From Gammaproteobacteria bacterium (GTDB taxonomy: Bacteria; Pseudomonadota; Gammaproteobacteria; GCA-001735895), in contig QNFD01000002.1 of assembly GCA_003645435.1 (NCBI GenBank), positions 1-30,901 of the forward strand: 30,901 nt of DNA, read 5' to 3'. The notes beneath the pieces are model-generated. The model saw only the letters and a list, made by a program, of their open reading frames with translations. It did not search any database and was not told where the DNA came from. The translations under genes and the position numbers were made by a program. Shown here in pieces: positions 1-9,564 of this stretch (the stretch's first letter is position 1; the number at the start of each line of letters is the position of its first letter).

Positions 1-972
1 CAGTCCGCGATTGTAGAGTACTTCACCGATACGATCGCGATCACCCAATCCATTGCCGGCATCATAAACATACTTTTTGATGTCGTCATGCGCTGGAAAA
101 TTATCACCCGGTTGATGAAATGCCCCCGAGAGATAGCCGTCAGCACCATCACCGGCGGGCAATACGTCATTCTCGGAACCTGACCACCATACACCGATAA
201 AGTGATCCATCGGATAGCGGATCGACGAGGCTTCCTTGATCGCGACCTGGTTCATCACGCCCCAGCCCCACATCAATACCCAGTCGGGACGTTCTTTACG
301 AATCCGCAACCAGGTGGCTTTTTGCTCCTGACCGGGATGGTCAACGGGAAGCGCCATGAATTCAAAGCCATACTTCGCAGCAGCACTTTCGAGCGTACGA
401 ATCGGCTCTTTACCATAGGCCGAGTTGTGATAAACCAGCGCGATCTTCTTGCCCTTGAGTTTGTCCATGCCGCCTTCTTTCTCGCCAATGTACTGAACGA
501 ATACGGTTGCCTGGCTCCAGTAGGTGGCAGGGAAGTTGAATACCCACGGGAATATCTTGCCGTTAGCCGCCGAGGTACGCCCATAACCCATCGAAAATAT
601 GGGGATTTCATCGACGCTGGCCTTGGGGATCAACTGGTAGGTAATTCCGGTTGACAGCGGCTGGATTGCGATCGCACCCGACTCACCCTCATTTTTAACG
701 CTCTCGTAACACTCGACGCCGCGTTTGGTGTTGTAAGCGGTTTCGCATGGCAGCAGGGCAAGTTTTGTGCCATTGATGCCGCCATCGCGCGCGTTGAGCA
801 TGTTCATATAATCGCCATAGCCATTCGCAAACGGGATTCCGTTCGGCGCATAGGGACCTGTGCGGTAGTCAAATGACGGAATCGTCAATTCGTAAGCACT
901 GGCAATTCCGCTTAAAAGTGGTACTGCAAAAAGAGCAGCCACCATGGTTTTAGTCAAACTTCTTATTTTCAT
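1..972 (-). CDS. ABC transporter substrate-binding protein, branched-chain amino acid type (partial, C-terminus off the left edge)
   Basis: An open frame runs leftward from the ATG at 972 through 324 codons without a stop, so the C-terminus lies outside the window. The first 26 residues look like a Sec signal peptide (basic MKIRSLTK, hydrophobic core, AlaSerAla cleavage site before YELT), which makes this a periplasmic binding protein. The mature part has the type I periplasmic fold signature of the LivK/HmgA family (YRTGPYAPNG, NARDGGINGTKL, CETAYNTKRGVECYE). A strong Shine-Dalgarno GGAGGAA at 976-982 fixes the start. It sits 80 bp after the LivM-type permease on the same strand and is probably the ligand receptor for that importer. 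The ligand cannot be read from sequence. The acyl-CoA ligase in the operon hints at an organic acid rather than an amino acid. Confidence 0.9.
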   Translation of the reverse strand, partial: MKIRSLTKTMVAALFAVPLLSGIASAYELTIPSFDYRTGPYAPNGIPFANGYGDYMNMLNARDGGINGTKLALLPCETAYNTKRGVECYESVKNEGESGAIAIQPLSTGITYQLIPKASVDEIPIFSMGYGRTSAANGKIFPWVFNFPATYWSQATVFVQYIGEKEGGMDKLKGKKIALVYHNSAYGKEPIRTLESAAAKYGFEFMALPVDHPGQEQKATWLRIRKERPDWVLMWGWGVMNQVAIKEASSIRYPMDHFIGVWWSGSENDVLPAGDGADGYLSGAFHQPGDNFPAHDDIKKYVYDAGNGLGDRDRIGEVLYNRGL

Positions 973-1052
973 TGCTTCCTCCGGTTATGTATCAAACAAC
1001 ATTTCATTAATACGTCATCAGCCGTTTCGACTAATTTCCCTGTCAGTATAAA

Positions 1053-2129
1053 CTAGTAGGGAAACGGCCATAGACGCAATTTTTCCTTGGCGATCCGCCA
1101 CAGGCGTGCAAGCCCGTGTGGTTCGACAATCAGAAATACAATAATCAGGGTACCGACAGTCATAATTTCTATATGCGCGGCTAACGCACTGTTGGTACCG
1201 AATCCGCCGACCAGTATATTTTTTAGTAATATCGGCATCATTACCAGGAAGGCGGCGCCTAAAAATGAACCGAGCACCGAACCCAGACCACCGATTATAA
1301 TCATAAACAGTACCAGAAACGACTGGTTGATATCGAATGCTTCGGTTGGCTCCGCGGAACCAAGCCACACCGCAAAATACAATGCTCCCGCCATACCGAT
1401 ATAAAACGAAGAAACCGCAAACGCGGATAACTTGGCAATCAACGGGCGTACACCGATTAACTCGGCGGCAATATCCATATCGCGAATCGCCATCCAGTTG
1501 CGGCCGATGCGGCCGCGCGCTAAATTTTTCGCGAACAGTGCAAACACGGCAACGAAAGCGGCGACCAGCAAGTATTTCGCAACGGGATCTCCTCGAGGAC
1601 CTGTTATCATCACCCCGAACAGGGTCATCGGTGGCGAGGTAATCATTCCGGTCGCGTTATAATTGAAAAACCAGCCTACCTTGTTAAACAGCCAGATTAG
1701 AAAAAACTGCGCGGCGAGCGTCGCAACTGCGAGATAAAAGCCCTTGATCCGCAGCGATGGAAGCCCGAACAGGGTGCCGACCGCGGCGGTGATTAAGCCG
1801 GAAATAATAACCAGCGGAATAAAGCCAAGTTCGGGTACCGCAACCATTAGTTTGTAGATCGAAAATGCGCCTACCGCCATGAATGCACCGGTACCCAGCG
1901 AAAGCTGGCCGCAGTAACCGGTAAGAATATTTAAACCCAGTGCCGCCAGCGCGTAGATCAGGAAGGGTAACAAGATGGCATTGAGCCAGTACTCATTTAG
2001 GAACGGCGGTATCAGCACGAAGGTTACAAACAGGACCGCATAAATAACGTAACGGTCCTGCGCAATTGGAAACAGCGCCTGGTCATCCCTGTAGTTTGTT
2101 TTAAATTGTCCAGTTTCTCGGTAAATCAT
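1053..2129 (-). CDS. livM: Branched-chain-type ABC transporter permease (LivM)
   Basis: The 358-residue product is an inner-membrane permease of the LivM family. It has about eight to ten hydrophobic segments after a roughly 30-residue polar N-terminus. The family hallmark GLNILTGYCGQLSLGTGAF lies near residue 65-83, and the cytoplasmic loop reading GRNWMAIRDMDIAAELIGV is the coupling region that contacts the ATPases. LivM pairs with LivH to form the translocation path. The start at 2129 is 4 bp from the livH stop, so translation is probably coupled. LivM is certain at family level. The transported substrate is unknown. Confidence 0.92.
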   Translation of the reverse strand: MIYRETGQFKTNYRDDQALFPIAQDRYVIYAVLFVTFVLIPPFLNEYWLNAILLPFLIYALAALGLNILTGYCGQLSLGTGAFMAVGAFSIYKLMVAVPELGFIPLVIISGLITAAVGTLFGLPSLRIKGFYLAVATLAAQFFLIWLFNKVGWFFNYNATGMITSPPMTLFGVMITGPRGDPVAKYLLVAAFVAVFALFAKNLARGRIGRNWMAIRDMDIAAELIGVRPLIAKLSAFAVSSFYIGMAGALYFAVWLGSAEPTEAFDINQSFLVLFMIIIGGLGSVLGSFLGAAFLVMMPILLKNILVGGFGTNSALAAHIEIMTVGTLIIVFLIVEPHGLARLWRIAKEKLRLWPFPY

Positions 2130-2133
2130 AGAT

Positions 2134-3030
2134 TTAGACTCTTTCTATTATGCGTTCGCCGAACAATCCCTGCGGTCGAAACAGCAGAAATGCCAGCGCC
2201 AGCATATAGGCGAACCAGTTTTCGATGGCGCCGCCGACGAATGGTCCTAAATATACCTCGGCAACCTTTTCACCGACGCCGATAATCATGCCGCCGATTA
2301 TCGCACCGGGTACCGAGGTAAAGCCGCCGAGGATTAATACTGGTAAAGCCTTCAGCGCGATCAGTGAGAGTGAAAACTGTACCCCGGATTTGGAACCCCA
2401 CATGATGCCGGCCACCAGCGCGACGATGCCGGCAACGGACCAGACGATAACCCAGATAGTATTGAGCGAAATGCCAACTGAAAGAGCCGCCTGGTGATCA
2501 TCGGCAACCGCGCGTAAGGCGCGCCCGATACGTGTCTTCTGGAAAAAGACAGCGAGAAATATAACCAGTATCGCCGCCGTTGCCGCCGCGAAGACTTCCA
2601 GTTTTTCGACATAAATATCGAATGTATCCAGCATCCAGTCGGAGGCTCCCTGCGGGATGCCGATATCCAGCAGCTTGACATCGGAACCCCACAAAATATC
2701 GCCCGCACCCTCAAGCACATAGGCAAGTCCGATGGTTGCCATGAACAGAATAATAGGCTCCTGGTTGACCAGGTGGCGTAGCATCAATCTTTCGATGAGC
2801 CACGCCAGCGCAATCATCACCGCAATGGTGCCGGCGATAGCCAACCAGACCGGCATGCCAAATTTTTCCATGAAACCGACCAGGGTTAGCGCCGCGAACA
2901 GCGCCATTACCCCCTGGGCAAAATTGAATACGCCGGAAGCTTTGAAAATTAGTACAAAGCCCAGTGCCACCAGCGAATACATGATACCGGCCATCAGGCC
3001 GCTGAGCACAACTTCTATAAAAAAGGTCAC
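2134..3030 (-). CDS. livH: Branched-chain-type ABC transporter permease (LivH)
   Basis: This is an inner-membrane permease of about 298 residues. It has the LivH hallmarks: SLVALGFVLIFKASGVFNFAQG near the N-terminus, the coupling loop GRALRAVADDHQAALSVGI, and ILGGFTSVPGAIIGG near the C-terminus. Two GTG codons are possible. The upstream one at 3036 overlaps the Shine-Dalgarno AAGGAG. The one at 3030 has AAGGAG five bases ahead, so I chose 3030 (two residues shorter). It sits 30 bp after livG and 4 bp before livM in a single leftward operon. It forms the membrane channel with LivM. Confidence 0.92.
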   Translation of the reverse strand: MTFFIEVVLSGLMAGIMYSLVALGFVLIFKASGVFNFAQGVMALFAALTLVGFMEKFGMPVWLAIAGTIAVMIALAWLIERLMLRHLVNQEPIILFMATIGLAYVLEGAGDILWGSDVKLLDIGIPQGASDWMLDTFDIYVEKLEVFAAATAAILVIFLAVFFQKTRIGRALRAVADDHQAALSVGISLNTIWVIVWSVAGIVALVAGIMWGSKSGVQFSLSLIALKALPVLILGGFTSVPGAIIGGMIIGVGEKVAEVYLGPFVGGAIENWFAYMLALAFLLFRPQGLFGERIIERV

Positions 3031-3060
3031 AGGCACTCCTTCAGGTTGATGATTACTCTC

Positions 3061-3849
3061 TCATTCATGGGGTACACCCAGGTAGGCATCGATAACGTCC
3101 TGGTTAGCCCGAACCTCATGAGGCGGGCCATCGGCTAGCTGCTGCCCATAGTCGAGCACGAGGACGCGATCCGATAAATCCATCACCACGCTCATATCGT
3201 GCTCGATCAATGCGATGGTGGTACCAAACTGGGTATTCACATCGATGATAAATCGCGACATATCCTCCTTTTCTTCCGAGTTCATACCCGCCATGGGTTC
3301 GTCGAGCAATAGCAGATCGGGTTCTGCGGCCAGCGCTCGTCCCAGTTCCACCCGCTTTTGCAGCCCGTAAGGCAGTTTACCCACCGGCTTCTTGCGAATT
3401 GCCTGAATGTCCAGAAAGTCGATAATGCGTTCCGCGGCCTCGCGGTTTTCAAGCTCTTCGGCACGCGCCGGCCCGATGTGCAGCGCCTGCCAAAACAGAT
3501 TGGTTTTCATCTTCAAATTTCGCCCGGTCATGATGTTATCGAGCGTACTCATACCCTTAAACAGTGCAATATTTTGAAATGTTCGCGCGATGCCCTGGCT
3601 GGCGGCCTGGTGTGGGGCCATCGCCTTGCGGGTATTTCCCTTGAAGGTAATGGATCCTTGCTGGGGATGGTAAAAGCCATTGATTACATTCAGCATCGAA
3701 CTCTTGCCGGCGCCGTTGGGACCGATAATAGAGCGAATTTCTCCACGCTTGATGTCAAAACTGATATTGTCCAGAACCTTCATGACGCCGAAGGAAAGAC
3801 TGATATTGTCGACCGCGAGGATCACATCATCGTTGTGTTTATCAATCAT
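3061..3849 (-). CDS. livG: Branched-chain-type ABC transporter ATP-binding protein (LivG)
   Basis: The 262-residue ATPase subunit powers the importer. Walker A is GPNGAGKS (43-50), the Q-loop region is RTFQNIALF (about 89-97), Walker B is LLLLDEP (179-185), and the H-loop is in IEHDMSVVMDLSDRV. The signature motif is the variant KLPYGLQKRVELGRAL, where more typical LivG proteins have SYGQQRRLE. The conserved C-terminal extension ending in DAYLGV(P) is present. The start codon overlaps the stop of the acyl-CoA ligase gene by 4 bp (ATGA), which indicates translational coupling. The partner ATPase LivF is not in the window and may lie beyond the left edge after the binding-protein gene. Confidence 0.93.
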   Translation of the reverse strand: MIDKHNDDVILAVDNISLSFGVMKVLDNISFDIKRGEIRSIIGPNGAGKSSMLNVINGFYHPQQGSITFKGNTRKAMAPHQAASQGIARTFQNIALFKGMSTLDNIMTGRNLKMKTNLFWQALHIGPARAEELENREAAERIIDFLDIQAIRKKPVGKLPYGLQKRVELGRALAAEPDLLLLDEPMAGMNSEEKEDMSRFIIDVNTQFGTTIALIEHDMSVVMDLSDRVLVLDYGQQLADGPPHEVRANQDVIDAYLGVPHE

Positions 3850-5819
3850 GCGGCGGCTTCCCGGCTTGCCGCTTTGACCGGATAAAATTCGGCCTCCGAT
3901 ATCTTTACGTCGGCTTCAAGCATGCCGCTGCGGCCGTCCTCAAAAATGACTTCGGTACATACGTGGCATTCAGATTGATCGGAATAAAGCGCGTTTATCA
4001 GGCTGTCATAACGATCGGCGACAAAACTTCGTCTTACTTTGAGTGTCCGCGTTAGTTCGCCATCGTCGGCATCGAGCTCTTTGTGGAGGATTAAAAACCG
4101 ACGAATCTGGGAGTTAGCGAGATGGGTTTCTTGCGAGAGGTCCCGGTTTACCTTGTCGATACAATCTTTGATTAATTGAAAAACTTCCTGCTGCCCGGCG
4201 AGATCGATATAACCCGAGTAAGCCAGGTTACGCCGCTCGGCCCAGTTACCCACCGCGTCCAGGTCAATATTAATAAAGGCCGTGCTGTAATCGCGTTCAT
4301 TGCCGAACAGAACCGCTTCCTTGATAAATGAGAAGAACTTGAGCTTGTTTTCAATATATTTAGGTGCGAACAAGGTGCCGTCGTTGAGTTTGCCGACATC
4401 CCTGGCGCGATCGATGATCTTCAAATGGCCGTTATTGTCGTCGAAATAACCAGCGTCGCCGGTACGAACCCAGCCGTCTTCGGTCTTGGTACTTGCAGTA
4501 GATTCTGGATTTTTATAGTAGGAATCAAACACGCCCGGGCTTCGGTAGAGAATTTCACCATTGTCATCGACTCTTATTTCAACATCGATCGCCGGTGTGC
4601 CCACGGTGTCGGCAAACACTTCGCCATCGGGTTGCACACAGATGAATACCATGCACTCGGTCTGGCCGTACAGTTGTTTGATGTTGATGCCGAGCGAGCG
4701 ATAAAAGTCGAAAATTTCGGGACCGATGGCTTCCCCTGCTGTGTAAGCAAGCCGGGTGCGGCTTAGGCCGAGTACATTCTTGAGCGGTCCATAAACCAGC
4801 AGGTTGCCTAGTCTGTAAAGTAACGACTGTTTCAGCGATACGGTCTCACCGTTGAGTATGCGCACGCCGACTTTTCGGGCATGGTCCATAAAGTAGTGAA
4901 AAGCCTGGCGTTTCAACTTACTCGCATCCTCCATGCGAATCATCACCTGGGTAAGCATATTTTCATAAATGCGCGGAGGCGCGAAGTAATAGGTTGGGCC
5001 AATTTCGCGTAAATCCTGGCCAACCGTTTCACCGCTCTCGGGACAACTCACGCAAAATCCAGCGACATAGGACTGCGCATATGAAAACAGGTTGTCGCCA
5101 ACCCAGGCCATTGGCAGGTAAGCGAGGACTTCTTCATCGGCGCTCAATCCTTCGCGTATAATCCCGTTACGCGCGGTAATAATCACGTTGTTGTTGGTAA
5201 GCACGACTCCTTTCGGGTCCCCGGTAGTCCCCGAAGTGTAGAGAATGATGGCTATGTCTTCGCCGCTGAATGAATCCACCTGCGTTTGATAAAATTCGGG
5301 GTTGTCGTGGTCGAATTCACGACCAGCCGCCTGTACTTTTTCGAAGTCGTGTAAATAGTCCTGTTGGTAGTCTCGCAGACCCCGGATCTCGTCGAAAATG
5401 ATATGTTCAATTTTGGGGCAGCGATCCTTTATCTCGAGAATCTTGTCGACCTGCTCCTGGTCTTCAACCAGTGCGATTTTGACATCGGCGTTATCGAGCA
5501 CATAGGCGACTTCGTCGGCAACCGCATCCTGGTAAAGCGGCACAGGGACTGCCCCGAGCGACTGAGCTGCGCACATAGCCCAGTAAAGCCGTGGCCGGTT
5601 ATCGCCAATAATGGCAAGCTTGTCACCGCGCGCCAGGCCGAGACTGGCAAGGCCGCAGGCAAGCGCGCGAACTTCCACGGCAACCTGTGCCCAGGTCCAC
5701 GATTGCCATATACCAAGGTCCTTTTCTCGAATCGCGTCGCGATCCGGCCGCAATTGGGCATGACTGAGCATCAGCTTCGGAAATGTATCGAGCTCGGCGT
5801 CGTTTAGTGTCTGGTTCAT
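3846..5819 (-). CDS. AMP-forming acyl-CoA ligase, long-chain fatty-acid ligase type
   Basis: The 657-residue enzyme belongs to the ANL superfamily and should convert a carboxylic acid, ATP and CoA to acyl-CoA, AMP and PPi. The P-loop YTSGTTGDPKGV starts at residue 194. The adenylate-binding motif is in QLYGQTE. The hinge/ATP motif is GWVRTGDAGYFDDNNGHLKIIDRARD. No signal peptide or membrane segment is seen, so it is probably cytosolic. It is the first gene of the leftward liv operon and overlaps livG by 4 bp. An acyl-CoA ligase fused to a liv-type transport operon is a recurring arrangement in proteobacteria and suggests import followed by CoA activation of the same acid. The chain length or aromatic nature of the substrate cannot be read here. 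No good Shine-Dalgarno precedes the ATG. Confidence 0.9.
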   Translation of the reverse strand: MNQTLNDAELDTFPKLMLSHAQLRPDRDAIREKDLGIWQSWTWAQVAVEVRALACGLASLGLARGDKLAIIGDNRPRLYWAMCAAQSLGAVPVPLYQDAVADEVAYVLDNADVKIALVEDQEQVDKILEIKDRCPKIEHIIFDEIRGLRDYQQDYLHDFEKVQAAGREFDHDNPEFYQTQVDSFSGEDIAIILYTSGTTGDPKGVVLTNNNVIITARNGIIREGLSADEEVLAYLPMAWVGDNLFSYAQSYVAGFCVSCPESGETVGQDLREIGPTYYFAPPRIYENMLTQVMIRMEDASKLKRQAFHYFMDHARKVGVRILNGETVSLKQSLLYRLGNLLVYGPLKNVLGLSRTRLAYTAGEAIGPEIFDFYRSLGINIKQLYGQTECMVFICVQPDGEVFADTVGTPAIDVEIRVDDNGEILYRSPGVFDSYYKNPESTASTKTEDGWVRTGDAGYFDDNNGHLKIIDRARDVGKLNDGTLFAPKYIENKLKFFSFIKEAVLFGNERDYSTAFINIDLDAVGNWAERRNLAYSGYIDLAGQQEVFQLIKDCIDKVNRDLSQETHLANSQIRRFLILHKELDADDGELTRTLKVRRSFVADRYDSLINALYSDQSECHVCTEVIFEDGRSGMLEADVKISEAEFYPVKAASREAAA

Positions 5820-6250
5820 ATGGTTATTAATAATTATTCTTATTGTCGTGTCTTTACTGCCTGATCAATTGACTGCTTATTATTATCGACAAATCTGAGC
5901 CCGAGAGTTCAAATTTATCTAAAAAACGCATCCTGGCAAGGGTTCGTTTTCCTGTCGAAGCATTATCTCGCGAGCAGCCAGTGATATTGCACCAAATCTT
6001 GACGGTGACAACGATACCATACTTTAACTGGATATAGTTTAGCTAACGCAGTTCATTATCAGGCCAGTGGAAAATTTTACCGACGAGGTCGACGGCATCG
6101 ATTCGATACCCAAAATAGCGTCATACCGGCGCAGGCCGGTATCCATTCCAGGGAGCCTTTAGAAAATTCAGTAAACACTATGAAATGGATACCGGCCTAC
6201 GCCGGTATGACGGGTTTGGAAGTCGGGATGACAATCGCTTTTGGCGATCG
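5820..6250. other. Intergenic region between the ligase/liv operon and icmF
   Basis: These 431 bases hold no credible gene. The part next to the ligase start (about 5820-5900) is AT-rich and must contain the promoter of the leftward liv operon, but I see no convincing -35/-10 pair. The part near 6119-6212 is a long inverted repeat, listed separately. Directly after the icmF stop a short hairpin can form (arms 6232-6238 and 6244-6250, loop of five), without a following U-run. Confidence 0.6.
6119..6212. repeat. REP-like inverted repeat, 29-bp arms
   Basis: Arms at 6119-6147 (starting CGTCATACCGGC) and 6184-6212 (ending GCCGGTATGACG) are reverse complements over 29 bases with one mismatch. About 36 bases separate them. 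Each arm also contains its own small palindrome (ACCGGC..GCCGGT). Similar CGTCAT..ATGACG pairs recur at 11692 and 18665. This is the style of dispersed REP/MITE palindromes in proteobacteria. Lying about 40 bp after the icmF stop, it probably also ends that transcript. Confidence 0.85.
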
Positions 6251-9200
6251 TCACATGTTCCGGCGGTATTGTCCGCCTACTTCGAATAGTGCATTGGTGA
6301 TTTCGCCGAGCGAGCAATGGCGCACCGCGTTTACCAGTTGGGCGAAAATATTGTCATTATAGATTGCGGCCTGACGCACGCGCTTCAGTGCCCCGGCGCT
6401 GGTATCTGCATGAGTCGCCTGAAATTCTGCCAGGCGTTTAATCTGGCTTTGCTTTTCCTGTTCGGTGGAACGCGCGAGCTCGATGTCATATTCCTCGTTA
6501 CCATTCGGGTTGAGGAAAGTATTGACGCCGATAATGGGTAAGCTGCCGTCGTGCTTGCGATGTTCGTAGATCATCGACTCATCCTGGATTTTACCGCGTT
6601 GATAGCCTGTCTCCATCGCCCCGAGTACGCCGCCGCGTTCGGAAATTCGATCAAACTCCTGTAATACCGCTTCTTCTACCAGGTCGGTGAGCTGCTCGAT
6701 GATGAACGAACCCTGGTTTGGATTCTGGTTTTTGGCCAGGCCCCATTCATTGTTGATAATCAGTTGAATCGCGAGTGCGCGGCGTACCGAATCACCGGTT
6801 GGAGTGGTGATCGCCTCATCGAATGCATTGGTATGCAGACTGTTGCAATTATCGTAAACCGCGATCAACGCCTGTAGCGTGGTGCGGATATCGTTGAAAT
6901 CCATTTCCTGCGCATGCAGCGAGCGACCCGAAGTCTGAATGTGATACTTCAGTTTCTGGCTGCGTTCATTGGCGCCGTATTTGTTCTTCATCGCGGTGGC
7001 CCAGATACGCCGCGCGACGCGACCCATGACGGTATACTCCGGGTCCATGCCGTTGCTGAAGAAGAAGGATAAATTGGGGGCAAAGTCATCGATATGCATA
7101 CCGCGCGCGAGATAGGTTTCGACAAAGGTAAATCCATTTGCGAGGGTGAACGCGAGTTGTGATACCGGATTCGCGCCAGCCTCGGCGATGTGGTAGCCGG
7201 AAATCGATACTGAGTAAAAATTACGAATGCGATGGTCGATGAAATACTGCTGGATATCACCCATCATTTTGAGTGCAAACTCGGTTGAGAAAATGCAGGT
7301 ATTCTGGCCCTGGTCTTCCTTGAGGATATCGGCCTGCACGGTGCCGCGAATATTTTCCAGCGCCCAGGCGCGAATCTGGTCAATCTCCTGGTCGGAGGGA
7401 GGGCGCTTGTTGTCAACTTCGAACTTGTCAAGCTGCTGCTCCATCGCGGTATTCAGGTACATCGCGAGGATGATAGGCGCCGGCCCATTAATCGTCATCG
7501 ATACCGAGGTGGATGGGTCGCAGAGATCGAAGCCATCGTAGAGTGCTTTCATGTCAGCCAGGGTTGCGATCGATACACCCGAGTTACCGACCTTACCGTA
7601 GATATCCGGGCGCTCATGCGGATCGCAGCCGTAAAGCGTTACCGAATCAAAGGCGGTGGACAGACGCTTGGCCTCGGCATGTTCGCATAGTTTTTTGAAG
7701 CGCTGGTTGGTACGAAAGGCGTCGCCTTCACCGGCGAACATGCGTGTCGGGTCTTCACCCTCGCGTTTGAATGCGAATACACCCGCGGTAAACGGGAAGC
7801 TACCGGGCAGGTTTTCGAGTAACAGCCACTTCAACAATTCGCCATCGTCCTGGTATTGCGGCAGAGATACTTTTGCAATACTGAGTCCCGACAGGGTTTC
7901 ATATTTAAGTGCGGTTCGGATTTCGCGGTCACGAACCCTGACCACATACTCGTCACCGGCATAGCGCTGGCAAATCCCGGGCCATTGTTCGAGTAGTTGC
8001 TTCGAGTCGCTATCGAGTGCGTTGTTGCGATCCTGTATCAGGGCTTCGATATCGTCGTTACTATCGCCTGCAGAATCCTGCAGCATCGCCTTTGACGCGG
8101 TTAACTGTTGGCGTTGGCGTGCAATGTCGGCCTGCTGCAAAGCCTCGCTATGGTAATCGCGCACGGTGGCCGCAATTTCGGCGAGATAGCGCACCCGCTC
8201 GGCGGGCACGATGACCGACCCTGCGGTCGATTTACGCGTGGATACCGAAGCCAGTGCACTATCGGTAGTGCGCAGACCCAGTGATTGTAGTTTAAGCAGA
8301 ATTTCCTGGTAGAGGGCGGTGATACCGTCGTCGTTAAAGCGAGAAGCAATAGTGCCGAATACCGGCATTTCGTCGGTTGCCTGGGTAAACGCCTCGTGGT
8401 TGCGTTGTACCTGTTTGCAGACATCACGATACGCATCTTCCGCACCCTTGCGGTCGAATTTATTGATCGCGATCATGTCGGCAAAATCGAGCATATCGAT
8501 TTTTTCAAGCTGACTCTGGGCGCCAAATTCCGGCGTCATCACATAAAGCGAGGTATCGACCAGCGGTACGATCGCGGCATCCCCCTGGCCGATCCCGGGT
8601 GTCTCGATGATGATGAAATCGAAAGCGCAGAGTTTACAGGCGGCGATGACGTCGCCGACTACTTCTGGAATCTCGCCAACCGAGTCGCGCGTCGCGATTG
8701 AACGCATGTAAATGTTGGGGTGATCGATCGCATTCATGCGAATGCGATCACCGAGCAGCGAGCCGCCGGTTTTTCGGCGTGTTGGATCGATCGCGATGAC
8801 CGCGATTTTCAACTGGTCCTGTTGATCGAGGCGAAAACGGCGAATGATTTCATCGGTTAGCGACGACTTTCCCGAGCCACCGGTGCCGGTTATGCCGAGT
8901 ACCGGAATAGAGTGCGCGGGATGCTCCTGTCTTATTTGCGCGAGCAGTGATTTCTTCACCGAGCCATTTTCGAGCGCGGTGATGAGGCTGGATAGTGCGT
9001 TCAAATCATGATCCTGCAATGCGTCGATCGAGTCGGGCGCCTGTGCGCCCGGGTCGTACTGACAGTGTTCGATCATCTCGGTTATCATTCCCTGCAGGCC
9101 CATTTTCTGGCCATCCGCGGGCGCGTAAACACGGGTTACCCCGTAAGCTTCGAGTTCGCGGATTTCCGCTGGAATAATAACGCCGCCGCCGCCGGCGAAT

Positions 9201-9514
9201 ATGCGCATATCGGCACGACCCCGCGTCTTTAACATGTCGATCATGTACTTGAGGTATTCGACATGGCCGCCCTGGTAGGAACTGATGGCGATGCCATGTG
9301 CGTCTTCCTGGATGGCCGCGTCAACGATTTCGGCAACCGAGCGGTTATGCCCAAGGTGGATTACCTCGGCGCCCGACGCCTGTAGAATCCGACGCATGAT
9401 GTTAATCGCAACGTCATGCCCGTCAAACAGGCTGGCCGCGGTGACAAACCGGGGTCTTATCCTGGTTTGCGCCGCTGTGGGGATGGTAATAACTTTTTGT
9501 TGCGCCTTACCCAT
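6251..9514 (-). CDS. icmF: Fused isobutyryl-CoA mutase (IcmF)
   Basis: The 1087-residue adenosylcobalamin enzyme should interconvert isobutyryl-CoA and n-butyryl-CoA. The family is also known to act slowly on isovaleryl-CoA/pivalyl-CoA. The domain order is the IcmF order: B12-binding domain with the cobalt-ligand His33 in FDGHD and SSYQGGH near 79-84, then a MeaI-like G-protein chaperone with P-loop GTGGSGKSS (210-218), then the large mutase domain with HTNAFDEAITTPTGDS. The methylmalonyl-CoA mutase substrate motif YPTMY is absent. In its place is SFPFTAGVFAFKREGEDPTRMFAGEG, as in IcmF, so a plain methylmalonyl-CoA mutase is unlikely. It is divergent from the leucine-catabolic operon and shares a regulatory palindrome with it. 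The length is typical of IcmF. Confidence 0.93.
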   Translation of the reverse strand: MGKAQQKVITIPTAAQTRIRPRFVTAASLFDGHDVAINIMRRILQASGAEVIHLGHNRSVAEIVDAAIQEDAHGIAISSYQGGHVEYLKYMIDMLKTRGRADMRIFAGGGGVIIPAEIRELEAYGVTRVYAPADGQKMGLQGMITEMIEHCQYDPGAQAPDSIDALQDHDLNALSSLITALENGSVKKSLLAQIRQEHPAHSIPVLGITGTGGSGKSSLTDEIIRRFRLDQQDQLKIAVIAIDPTRRKTGGSLLGDRIRMNAIDHPNIYMRSIATRDSVGEIPEVVGDVIAACKLCAFDFIIIETPGIGQGDAAIVPLVDTSLYVMTPEFGAQSQLEKIDMLDFADMIAINKFDRKGAEDAYRDVCKQVQRNHEAFTQATDEMPVFGTIASRFNDDGITALYQEILLKLQSLGLRTTDSALASVSTRKSTAGSVIVPAERVRYLAEIAATVRDYHSEALQQADIARQRQQLTASKAMLQDSAGDSNDDIEALIQDRNNALDSDSKQLLEQWPGICQRYAGDEYVVRVRDREIRTALKYETLSGLSIAKVSLPQYQDDGELLKWLLLENLPGSFPFTAGVFAFKREGEDPTRMFAGEGDAFRTNQRFKKLCEHAEAKRLSTAFDSVTLYGCDPHERPDIYGKVGNSGVSIATLADMKALYDGFDLCDPSTSVSMTINGPAPIILAMYLNTAMEQQLDKFEVDNKRPPSDQEIDQIRAWALENIRGTVQADILKEDQGQNTCIFSTEFALKMMGDIQQYFIDHRIRNFYSVSISGYHIAEAGANPVSQLAFTLANGFTFVETYLARGMHIDDFAPNLSFFFSNGMDPEYTVMGRVARRIWATAMKNKYGANERSQKLKYHIQTSGRSLHAQEMDFNDIRTTLQALIAVYDNCNSLHTNAFDEAITTPTGDSVRRALAIQLIINNEWGLAKNQNPNQGSFIIEQLTDLVEEAVLQEFDRISERGGVLGAMETGYQRGKIQDESMIYEHRKHDGSLPIIGVNTFLNPNGNEEYDIELARSTEQEKQSQIKRLAEFQATHADTSAGALKRVRQAAIYNDNIFAQLVNAVRHCSLGEITNALFEVGGQYRRNM

Positions 9515-9564
9515 GACTAGTCAAGCCTCGCAAATCAATTTTTGGTTGCAATGTAAAGCGTATT

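Noticed and set aside
6119..6212. Possible CRISPR or tRNA-like structure
   Set aside because: Only two arms in inverted orientation, no regularly spaced direct repeats and no cloverleaf.
8101..8445. Long plus- and minus-strand frames inside icmF and other genes
   Set aside because: They are shadows of well-conserved coding regions, with no family motifs of their own.
6251..9514. Methylmalonyl-CoA mutase as the function
   Set aside because: The fused G-protein domain in the middle and the absence of YPTMY point to IcmF.
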